NCBI GenBank assembly: GCA_009839535.1
Contig: VXPN01000271.1
Span: forward strand, 1 to 20,993
From: Boseongicola sp. SB0662_bin_57
GTDB taxonomy: Bacteria > Pseudomonadota > Alphaproteobacteria > Rhodobacterales > Rhodobacteraceae
Reading direction: 5' to 3'
DNA: 20,993 bases
Part shown: positions 15,159-20,993 of the stretch, one piece after another
Layout of the letters: each line of letters starts with the position of its first letter
How positions within the stretch are numbered: the first letter of the stretch is position 1
Notes under the pieces: generated by a model
What the model was told of the DNA's origin: nothing
Database searches by the model: none
What the model saw: only the letters and a program-made list of their open reading frames with translations
Program-made: the position numbers and the translations under genes

Positions 15159-15730
15159 GTCGAAAGCCTCGCGTCCTGAGCCCAGAGGAGGAGCGCCTTT
15201 GGCAACATGTCGCAGGTGGTGCCAAGCCGCTCGAAAAGAAGCGGGCACGAAAGATCCCGCAGGAGCTTCCGAAGAAACGGCTGCGACCGAACGCAAAGGA
15301 GACCTTTGAGATTCCTGAATTTCGCGTCGGCGAGAAGGCCATGCCTTCTCCTGTCGCGATGCCCGATTCCAGCCGAACAACGATTCGCATGGACCAAAGG
15401 AAATTCACGCGCATGAAGCAGGGGAAGACCGCGCTGGATGTGCGGATCGACCTCCACGGAAAGACGGTCGCGGAAGGGAGAGCGGCGCTCGTTTCGTTTC
15501 TGCTCAACGCGCATCAGAAAGGGCATCGAACCGTTCTTGTGATCACAGGCAAGGGCCGCGAGGGAAATGATGCCGGACCCATCCCGCAAAGGCCCGGGAT
15601 TCTCCGTCAACAGCTCCCGCGATGGGTTTCGAGCGCGCCGCTAGACCAGATCGTGCTTCAGCACACCGAAGCTCATCCGCGACATGGGGGATCCGGCGCC
15701 TTCTATGTCTATCTTGCGCGGCGTCGGTGA
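15155..15730 (+). CDS. Smr domain-containing protein (putative DNA/RNA endonuclease)
   Basis: The 191-residue protein has a basic, low-complexity N-terminal region (about 1-90, rich in K, R and P), then a C-terminal Smr domain like the MutS2 C-terminus. The signature motifs are IDLHGKTVAEGRAAL (98-112), VLVITGKG (127-134), LRQQLPRW and GGSGAFYVYLARR. Smr domains bind nucleic acid and some nick DNA or cleave RNA; which applies here is unknown. It begins at the ATG at 15155, overlapping the preceding mini-ORF by four bases. It converges on hslU with an 87-base gap containing stem-loops. Confidence 0.88.
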   Translation: MSRKPRVLSPEEERLWQHVAGGAKPLEKKRARKIPQELPKKRLRPNAKETFEIPEFRVGEKAMPSPVAMPDSSRTTIRMDQRKFTRMKQGKTALDVRIDLHGKTVAEGRAALVSFLLNAHQKGHRTVLVITGKGREGNDAGPIPQRPGILRQQLPRWVSSAPLDQIVLQHTEAHPRHGGSGAFYVYLARRR

Positions 15731-15774
15731 GAGGCTAATGAAATTTGTGATCACGAAAGAGGGCTGCTCGGCAG

Positions 15775-15816
15775 GGCGGCGTTCGTCAGCCGCCGCGGCA
15801 TGTCCCATGGGCCGCG
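15775..15816. terminator. Possible convergent terminator stems between smr and hslU
   Basis: GGCGGC (15775-15780) pairs with GCCGCC (15789-15794) around an 8-base loop. CGCGGC (15794-15799) pairs with GCCGCG (15811-15816) around an 11-base loop. Both are GC-only stems with no adjacent T-run on either strand, so they are at best weak or Rho-assisted termination structures. Confidence 0.3.
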
Positions 15817-15817
15817 T

Positions 15818-17128
15818 TCAGAGAATGTAGCGACTCATGTCGGAACCCTTCATGAGTTCGCCAAGATGCTCTTCCACAAACCCGGCGTCTACCGTGACCG
15901 AACTGCCGGGCTGATCGGGTGCAGCAAAGGACAAGTCCTCGAACACGCGTTCGAGAACCGTGTACAGGCGCCGCGCCCCGATGTCCTCGACGGACTGGTT
16001 CACCTCCGCCGCGATTCGGGCCAGCGCGGCAATGCCGTCGTCACTGAACGACACGTCGACGTCTTCCGTCGCCATCAGCGCAGAATACTGGCGCGTCAAT
16101 GCATTGTCGGTTTCCGTCAAGATGCGAACGAAATCCTGTTCAGTAAGGGCGCGCAAGCTGACGCGGATCGGCAGGCGACCCTGCAGCTCCGGCAAGAGGT
16201 CGGACGGCTTTGCAACGTGAAACGCGCCGGACGCGATGAACAGGATATGGTCCGTCTTGACGGGACCGTGCCTGGTGGAGACGGTCGTGCCCTCGATGAG
16301 GGGCAGGAGATCCCGCTGCACGCCTTCACGGGAAACGTCCGCCCCTCGTGTTTCGGAACGTGCCGTGACCTTGTCGATCTCGTCGAGGAAGACGATTCCG
16401 TCTTCCTCGACCGCACGAAGTGCCTGCTTGGCGATAACTTCATCATCGAGCAGCCTGTCCCCTTCTTCACCGACCAGGACGTCATAGGACTGCGCCACGG
16501 TCATAGACTTCTTCACCTTGCGGTCAGAGAAGCCCTTGCCGAAAATGCTGCCCAGATCAATTGCGAGCCCGCCCTGTCCAGGCGGCAGCCCCGGAATCTC
16601 CATGCCGGAGAACGGACTTGACTGATCCTGGACCTCCAGCTCGATCTCCGTGTCGTCCAGCTCGCCGTTCGTGAGTTTCCTGCGGAACATTTCACGGGTC
16701 TGTTCGCGGGCGCCCTCGCCGGCGATCGCGTCGAGCACGCGATTCTCGGCTGCGCGGCGCGCCTTTTCCCTGACCTCGTCGCGCATGTGCTCTCGCGTCA
16801 TGTTGATCGACGCCTCAACCAGGTCCCGCACAATCTGTTCCACGTCCCGGCCCACATATCCGACTTCAGTGAACTTCGTGGCCTCAACCTTCAGAAACGG
16901 CGCTTTCGCGAGCCGTGCCAGGCGGCGGGAAATCTCCGTCTTTCCCACCCCCGTCGGACCGATCATCAGGATGTTCTTCGGATAGACTTCTTCGCGTATG
17001 TCGTCGGCCAGCTGCTTTCGCCGCCACCGGTTCCTGAGCGCAACGGCCACGGCGCGCTTTGCGTCTCTCTGGCCGACAATGAAGCGGTCAAGTTCCGAGA
17101 CGATTTCCCTGGGCGTGAGATTAGTCAT
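15818..17128 (-). CDS. hslU: HslU, ATPase subunit of the HslVU protease
   Basis: AAA+ unfoldase that recognises substrates and feeds them to the HslV peptidase. The 436-residue protein starts MTNLTPREIVSELDRFIVGQ. It has Walker A GPTGVGKT (57-64), the pore motif GYVGRDVEQIVRDL, an I domain (about 110-240), Walker B IVFLDEIDKV, sensor regions near ARSETRGADVSREGVQRDLL, and the C-terminal DMSRYIL tail that docks into HslV. The ATG at 17128 has AAGGAG five bases upstream; a longer reading from 17239 is not supported. A heat-shock-type promoter match lies at 17150-17180. It is separated from hslV by a gene on the opposite strand, so the two subunits are probably transcribed separately. Confidence 0.96.
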   Translation of the reverse strand: MTNLTPREIVSELDRFIVGQRDAKRAVAVALRNRWRRKQLADDIREEVYPKNILMIGPTGVGKTEISRRLARLAKAPFLKVEATKFTEVGYVGRDVEQIVRDLVEASINMTREHMRDEVREKARRAAENRVLDAIAGEGAREQTREMFRRKLTNGELDDTEIELEVQDQSSPFSGMEIPGLPPGQGGLAIDLGSIFGKGFSDRKVKKSMTVAQSYDVLVGEEGDRLLDDEVIAKQALRAVEEDGIVFLDEIDKVTARSETRGADVSREGVQRDLLPLIEGTTVSTRHGPVKTDHILFIASGAFHVAKPSDLLPELQGRLPIRVSLRALTEQDFVRILTETDNALTRQYSALMATEDVDVSFSDDGIAALARIAAEVNQSVEDIGARRLYTVLERVFEDLSFAAPDQPGSSVTVDAGFVEEHLGELMKGSDMSRYIL

Positions 17129-17149
17129 ATGCGCTCCTTGCAAGTCCCG

Positions 17150-17180
17150 CCTATCTAGGAATGTTACAGGAAAACGCAAG
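17150..17180 (-). promoter_or_regulatory. Candidate sigma-32 (RpoH) heat-shock promoter for hslU
   Basis: On the minus strand CTTG (17180-17177) is followed after exactly 17 bases by CCTAGATAGG (17159-17150). The alphaproteobacterial heat-shock consensus CTTG-N17/18-CYTATNTNNG is matched except at one position (G for T at 17155). Predicted initiation near 17143 would leave a leader of about 15 bases containing the hslU ribosome-binding site. hslU is a known heat-shock gene in other bacteria. Confidence 0.55.
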
Positions 17181-17283
17181 CGGATCACGGCACATGACGT
17201 TGGCGTTGCCCATGATGACAGGGACGCCACGCCATGCAATCAGGCTAATGGACCAATTCCTGTAGGCGAGGAGAGAGGGCATC

Positions 17284-17655
17284 ATGATTGATCGTCGCAC
17301 ATTTCTGGTTTCGTTTCCGGCCGCAGGCCTGAGCATTGGCTTGGCTTGGGCCCAGAGTGCCCGCACCGGAATGTTTTCCGGGCGCTCGAACCACGACACC
17401 ACAGGCACCGCTATCCTGGATGGCAGGACACTGACGCTCGGTGACGACTTTGTCTTGGATCGCGCACCCGATCCCGTCGTGGGCCTCGGGCGCGACGGAA
17501 AATGGGATCCGAACACGTACATGGGCGAACTCATGCAGAAGAGAGGACGGCAGGTCTACACCTTGCCGGCTGGCATAGATGCAGCAGACTACAACGAAGC
17601 ATATATCTGGTGTCGTGCGGCGGACGTCCCGCTTGGAATCGCGCCGCTGAGCTGA
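17284..17655 (+). CDS. Secreted DM13-domain protein with Tat-like signal peptide
   Basis: The 123-residue protein opens MIDRRTFLVSFPAAGLSIGL, a twin-arginine-type signal (R4, R5, then TFL) ending at about AWA-QS (after residue 23). The mature part matches the DM13 pattern: GTAILDGRTLTLGDDFVLDRAPD split over about 41-63, a GLGRDGKWDPN segment, YTLPAGIDAADYNEAYIWC ending at a cysteine (C110), then VPLGIAPL. DM13 domains are predicted extracytoplasmic redox or electron-transfer modules with a conserved cysteine; the partner is unknown. Probably exported folded, perhaps with a cofactor. GAGGAG lies upstream of the ATG. It lies between hslV and hslU on the opposite strand and converges on hslV with a 78-base gap. 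Confidence 0.75.
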   Translation: MIDRRTFLVSFPAAGLSIGLAWAQSARTGMFSGRSNHDTTGTAILDGRTLTLGDDFVLDRAPDPVVGLGRDGKWDPNTYMGELMQKRGRQVYTLPAGIDAADYNEAYIWCRAADVPLGIAPLS

Positions 17656-17733
17656 GACTGGTTGCGCCATCGCTGATCCGGATGCGCCCGAACGGCTTGA
17701 AGCGGGAGCCCGGCGGGCGCGGCTCGGCGCCTG

Positions 17734-18282
17734 CTAAATGACCTCGACCGTCAGGTTGCCGTTGGTGTAGACACAAATGTCAGCAGCGATTTCCATCGCC
17801 TTTCGTGCAATCTCTTCGGCGCCGAGTTCGCCATCCATCAGCGCCCGGGCCGCGGCAGCCGCATAGTTTCCGCCCGAGCCAATGGCTGCCACGTCGTGCT
17901 CGGGCTCAAGCACGTCACCTGCGCCAGTGACCACGTAGAGCGCGGATCCGTCAGTGACGATCAGCATCGCTTCAAGCTTCTGCAGGAACTTGTCCGTTCG
18001 CCAGTCCTTGGCCAGGTCAACGCAGGCGCGCTGCAACTTGCCCGGAGCCGCCTCGAGTTTCGCTTCCAATCGTTCCAGGAGCGTGAATGCATCTGCTGTC
18101 GAGCCGGCAAACCCGGCGACAACTTCACGGCCGCCCGGGCTCATCCGGCGCACCTTCGTCGCGGATCCCTTGATCACGGTATCGCCCAAGCTCACTTGCC
18201 CGTCGCCCGCGACAACAACTTCGCCGCCCTTTCTGACCCCGATGATCGTGGTACCGTGCCAGCCCGGGTTCCTGTGCGTCAT
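17734..18282 (-). CDS. hslV: HslV, peptidase subunit of the HslVU protease
   Basis: N-terminal-nucleophile threonine protease forming a double hexamer; degrades proteins unfolded by HslU. The 182-residue precursor starts MTHRNPGWHGTTIIGVRKGG. Cleavage before T11 would expose the catalytic threonine, so there is a 10-residue propeptide rather than only the initiator methionine as in E. coli. Other family features are VVAGDGQVSLGDTVIKGSA, AGFAGSTADAFTL, AIGSGGNYAAAAARAL and the end YTNGNLTVEVI. The ATG at 18282 has AGGAGG six bases upstream. It lies downstream of trxA on the same strand with a 167-base gap, so it may have its own promoter, though I could not identify one. Confidence 0.95.
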   Translation of the reverse strand: MTHRNPGWHGTTIIGVRKGGEVVVAGDGQVSLGDTVIKGSATKVRRMSPGGREVVAGFAGSTADAFTLLERLEAKLEAAPGKLQRACVDLAKDWRTDKFLQKLEAMLIVTDGSALYVVTGAGDVLEPEHDVAAIGSGGNYAAAAARALMDGELGAEEIARKAMEIAADICVYTNGNLTVEVI

Positions 18283-18304
18283 CGTCGTCCTCCTAACCCA
18301 TGAG

Positions 18305-18316
18305 CGCGCATGCGCG
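18305..18316. repeat. Palindrome upstream of hslV
   Basis: CGCGCATGCGCG is a perfect 12-base palindrome about 10 bases upstream of the hslV ribosome-binding site, in the trxA-hslV gap. It could fold in the hslV leader or bind a protein; it may also be chance in GC-rich DNA. Confidence 0.3.
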
Positions 18317-18449
18317 TGAAGACTGCAGAATCGGGCCTGAAGCAACTGCTCTGGACACCCTTCGGCAAATTCGGACCCTTGCAAGATGCAGCTCCATCCG
18401 ACCACCGATCGAGATATTGCACAGTACCGCAAGCCTGCAGCGCCTGGCC

Positions 18450-18770
18450 TCAGATCGATCCGTCGATCCAGCCTTTCAACACGGACTTTGTCACCGCGCC
18501 TGTCTTGTTGGAGACAACCTTGCCATCCTTGAACAGGAAAAGCGACGGAATGTTCCGGACCCCAAGCTCTGCCGCGGCATTCGGGTGCTGGTCCACATTC
18601 ACCTTGGCGATCTTGACGGATGCACCGTATTCTTCGGAAAGCTCTTCCAGGGCGGGACCGATGGCCTTGCAAGGACCGCACCACTCAGCCCAGAAATCCA
18701 CGACCACCGGAACGCCCGACTTCAGGACTTCGGCGTCGAACGTGTCATCAGTAACGGCAACTGTTCCCAT
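18450..18770 (-). CDS. trxA: Thioredoxin
   Basis: Small cytosolic dithiol-disulphide oxidoreductase that reduces protein disulphides and serves ribonucleotide reductase and other enzymes. The 106-residue protein has the classical active site WCGPCK (C31 and C34), the buried aspartate region VVVDFWAEW and the cis-proline in NIPSLFLF (P75; serine follows instead of the usual threonine). The ATG at 18770 is preceded by AAGGA. It lies 54 bases downstream of addA on the same strand; an addA-trxA-hslV order is usual in this group. Confidence 0.97.
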   Translation of the reverse strand: MGTVAVTDDTFDAEVLKSGVPVVVDFWAEWCGPCKAIGPALEELSEEYGASVKIAKVNVDQHPNAAAELGVRNIPSLFLFKDGKVVSNKTGAVTKSVLKGWIDGSI

Positions 18771-18824
18771 GGAATCCTTCCTTGTCTGATCAGGCCATGA
18801 ACCTAGAAACGCTTGAGCGGAAGG

Positions 18825-20993
18825 TCAAGATATGGTGGATCGTGCAAGCGCTTCCCGCACGATTGCGTGTGGAAGCGAAACCAGTTCGCGGGATTCTGTC
18901 CAGAGAATGGCGACTTCGACTTCATGATCCGGGTATATGATTTCCAGCGCCTCAAGGTACGCGCCCATTTGCCGAAGCAGTCCCTCCGGCGTGTCTTCAG
19001 GACATTCCGGCACGACGGCATTGGTCTTGAAGTCCACTGCCAGTACGTGCTTCGGACGCAAGATCAACCTGTCGATCGTGCCCGAAATCGCGTGATCAAG
19101 CGTAGGCAGGTGCGCCGAGACATCCACCTCTGCCAAGGCGTCTCCGCCAAAGAGCTCGGGATGGCGCTCCAGGTTGGCAAGTGCCAGCTTGACAAGTCCG
19201 TCGACGTCACTCGCCGCGGCCCGGTCCGGCCCGTGTGCAAGCAGGCGTCCAGCCATCACTTTCGGGTCGGGTTGCCCCGGCAGGTGTTCCAGCAGCAGGT
19301 GGATCTGCCTGCCGCGCCGGAGCGCATGGCCCTCATCGGACGTGCTGCCCCCTGACACCTTCGCGCCGCCAAGATTGGACGGCGATGCCGGAATGACCGG
19401 CGGTTCCGGTTCCGGCGCGTCGCCGTTCAGAAACCCGGGCAATTCTCTGTCATCAACGGGTCGCGATGCATGGGAATCCGATTCTGGTCCGGGCCAGTCG
19501 CCGTGCTGAAGCCGCAGGACGCCGGGGGACCCGTCACATGGGATCGCCCCGAGGGATTGCAGGGCATCTTCAATCGACTTGTACCAGTTCAGGGGCGTGT
19601 CGCCCTTTGCAGCGCGTTCAACGCCGCCGGCTATCAACCATTGCTTGGCACGGGTCATGGCGACGTAGAGCAAGCGGTTGCGTTCCTCGAGGCTGGCCTC
19701 CCTTTTCTGCGCCTTGGCTTCGAGCAGCAGTTCCGGGCATTCGTCATCTGGCAGGGATGCCAGCGGAACGCCGTTCGGACCGGCGACAATGCCGCCGGAT
19801 CGCGCGTGATCGGAAGCCATGGTGTCCGGCAGAATGACAATGGGACTCTCGAGCCCCTTTGCTCCGTGTATGGTCATCACCCTGACCAGGTCCGCGGCAC
19901 CTTCGAGCCGTCGCTTCACTTCGATGTCCCCGGATTGCACCCGTGCCAGGAAACCGGTCATGGACGGCACGGCGTCCTGTTCGAAAGCCAGTGCCTGGCT
20001 TAGCAATTCGTCAATGCCGTCCTCGGCTTCGGGACCAAGCCGGGCAAGAAGCCGCTGTCGACCACCATGCCTGCTCAGGACATGTTCAAGCAGTTCGTAT
20101 GGTGCCATGAAGTCCACGGTGCGGCGCAAATCGTCCAGCGTTGCAACCACGTTCGGAAACGCGTCGCTTCGGTTGCACAGTTCCGCCCAAAGCGATCTGC
20201 CTGCCGGGCGGGATGATGCCAGCCGATAGAGGTCTCCCTCGCCCAACCCAAGCAATGGAGAACGCAAGGCTGAGGCCAGCGAGAGGTCGTCATCTGAAAG
20301 GGTCAGAAATGTCAGAAGCGCCAAAAGGTCCCGCACGGCGAGCTCTGCTCCGATCTTCAACCGGTCCGCGCCTGCAATCGGTACATCTTCCGCCTTGCAG
20401 GCCTGGATGATCTGCTCGAACAGGAGACCGCGTCGCTGCACGAGAATCATGACGTCTCCAGGGCCGACGCGCCTGAACTTGCCGTCATCTCCGTGAATGG
20501 ATTCCCTGTCGAGCAGTCCGCGGACCAGTTTGGCGATTTCCGTGCCGAGAACTATGTCAGGCGCGTTGTCGACAGGGCGGTCAACGGGATGATGCCAGGG
20601 CGGTTCCTCCACGGCCTCCGGCCTTGGGAGGAGCGGCAGAAGATCCACACGGCCCGGAAGGCCCTCGTGAAAGGCCTCGTGGCGAGCGACGGCCTCGCCG
20701 AGACCATCGAGTCCTTCGCAGACCTGGTCCACGACCCGCAGGATTGCCGGAGAGGAGCGGAAAGAGCACAGCAGCTCACTGGAACGCAGCTGGCCGTGAA
20801 GCAACTGGTCGAATTCCGCCTGCTTGCGATCGAAGCCTGCGGCATCCGCTCCCTGGAAACTGTAGATCGACTGTTTCTTGTCCCCGACAACAAAGAGCGT
20901 GCGGCCCCGGTCCGGATCGTCCGCCATGACCTCCGCAAGGGCGCGCACGATCTGCCACTGCTCGGGGCTCGTGTCCTGCGCCTCGTCGACCAG
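18825..20993 (-). CDS. addA: Double-strand break repair helicase-nuclease AddA, 3' part (start outside window)
   Basis: AddA is the helicase-nuclease subunit of AddAB, which resects DNA ends for RecA-dependent repair. 722 codons are visible and the frame is open to the window edge, where it begins inside helicase motif II (VDEAQDTSPEQW). Motif III follows as GDKKQSIYSFQGA, then LRSSELLCSFRSSPAIL. Motif V is VMTIHGAKGLESPIVILPD and motif VI is RNRLLYVAMTRAK. The C-terminal RecB-type nuclease domain shows RRGRQIHLLLEHLPG, ISGTIDRLILRPKHVLAVDFKT (about residues 630-655 of the visible part, catalytic D and DxK) and QMGAYLEAL. The N-terminal Walker A region and the partner addB, if adjacent, lie beyond the window. 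Confidence 0.94.
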   Translation of the reverse strand: MVDEAQDTSPEQWQIVRALAEVMADDPDRGRTLFVVGDKKQSIYSFQGADAAGFDRKQAEFDQLLHGQLRSSELLCSFRSSPAILRVVDQVCEGLDGLGEAVARHEAFHEGLPGRVDLLPLLPRPEAVEEPPWHHPVDRPVDNAPDIVLGTEIAKLVRGLLDRESIHGDDGKFRRVGPGDVMILVQRRGLLFEQIIQACKAEDVPIAGADRLKIGAELAVRDLLALLTFLTLSDDDLSLASALRSPLLGLGEGDLYRLASSRPAGRSLWAELCNRSDAFPNVVATLDDLRRTVDFMAPYELLEHVLSRHGGRQRLLARLGPEAEDGIDELLSQALAFEQDAVPSMTGFLARVQSGDIEVKRRLEGAADLVRVMTIHGAKGLESPIVILPDTMASDHARSGGIVAGPNGVPLASLPDDECPELLLEAKAQKREASLEERNRLLYVAMTRAKQWLIAGGVERAAKGDTPLNWYKSIEDALQSLGAIPCDGSPGVLRLQHGDWPGPESDSHASRPVDDRELPGFLNGDAPEPEPPVIPASPSNLGGAKVSGGSTSDEGHALRRGRQIHLLLEHLPGQPDPKVMAGRLLAHGPDRAAASDVDGLVKLALANLERHPELFGGDALAEVDVSAHLPTLDHAISGTIDRLILRPKHVLAVDFKTNAVVPECPEDTPEGLLRQMGAYLEALEIIYPDHEVEVAILWTESRELVSLPHAIVREALARSTIS

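Noticed and set aside
13797..15380. A 527-codon minus-strand open frame spanning fxsA and the region opposite tim44 and smr
   Set aside because: Only the last 156 codons match a family (FxsA) and have a ribosome-binding site; the rest is antisense to well-recognised plus-strand genes.
16213..16226. A third parS-like sequence (AACGTGAAACG) inside hslU
   Set aside because: Only half of the palindrome is present; the left arm does not match.
17706..17725. GAGCC/GGCTC stem between the DM13 gene and hslV as a terminator
   Set aside because: The stem is only five base pairs with a 10-base loop and no T-run; too weak to call.
18283..18449. Heat-shock promoter for hslV in the trxA-hslV gap
   Set aside because: CTTG sequences occur, but none has a matching -10 element at 17 or 18 bases.

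Overview
The window is a compact stretch of alphaproteobacterial chromosome, most likely from a Rhodobacterales-type organism. The gene order (hrcA / rph-rdgB-hemW / parB-parA-rsmG-mnmG-mnmE-rho-hemJ / origin / maf-aroE-coaE-dnaQ / secB-fxsA / tim44-smr / hslU-hslV-trxA-addA) is the one expected around the replication origin of that group. Supporting marks are the HslV maturation site (WHGTT), an alphaproteobacterial TimA/Tim44 protein, and parS sites encoded in the start regions of mnmG and rsmG. Hand-counted G+C is about 60% in most genes (61% in a 300-base sample of parA). I found no tRNA or rRNA genes, insertion sequences, phage genes or CRISPR arrays.

Layout. 1-238 (-) is the 5' part of hrcA, divergent from the overlapping trio rph-rdgB-hemW (357-2840, +). 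hemW converges on parB and overlaps its 3' end. From 10147 down to 2789 on the minus strand lie hemJ, rho, mnmE, mnmG, rsmG, parA and parB; from rho to parB the spacing is 18 bases or less. Two perfect parS palindromes sit at 5069-5084 and 6974-6989. The non-coding 10148-10550 stretch, locally AT-rich with DnaA-box matches, is the candidate chromosomal origin. Genes on its two sides point away from it. To its right, maf-aroE-coaE-dnaQ (+) are chained by overlaps. secB and fxsA (-) follow, then tim44, a 45-codon mini-ORF and smr (+) joined by two ATGA overlaps. The last block is hslU (-), a secreted DM13-domain gene (+), hslV, trxA and the 3' two thirds of addA (all -).

How the genes work together. 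parA, parB and parS form the segregation module beside the origin. mnmE and mnmG modify the tRNA wobble uridine, and rsmG methylates 16S rRNA. rho, dnaQ and addA serve transcription termination, replication proofreading and break repair. hrcA, hslV/hslU, secB and trxA serve proteostasis. hemW and hemJ serve haem handling and synthesis.

The most unusual feature is parB. Its body (about 2840-3635) is about 75% G+C against about 61% in parA, while its first 20 or so codons look native. This is best read as a homologous replacement from a much higher-GC relative, or possibly an assembly chimera. Other points of interest are the origin itself, with hemE apparently missing from the place I would expect it; a rho leader with mutually exclusive hairpins; a strong heat-shock-type promoter match before hslU; and the mini-ORF where an mltA gene would be expected. 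No wholly new multigene system is evident.
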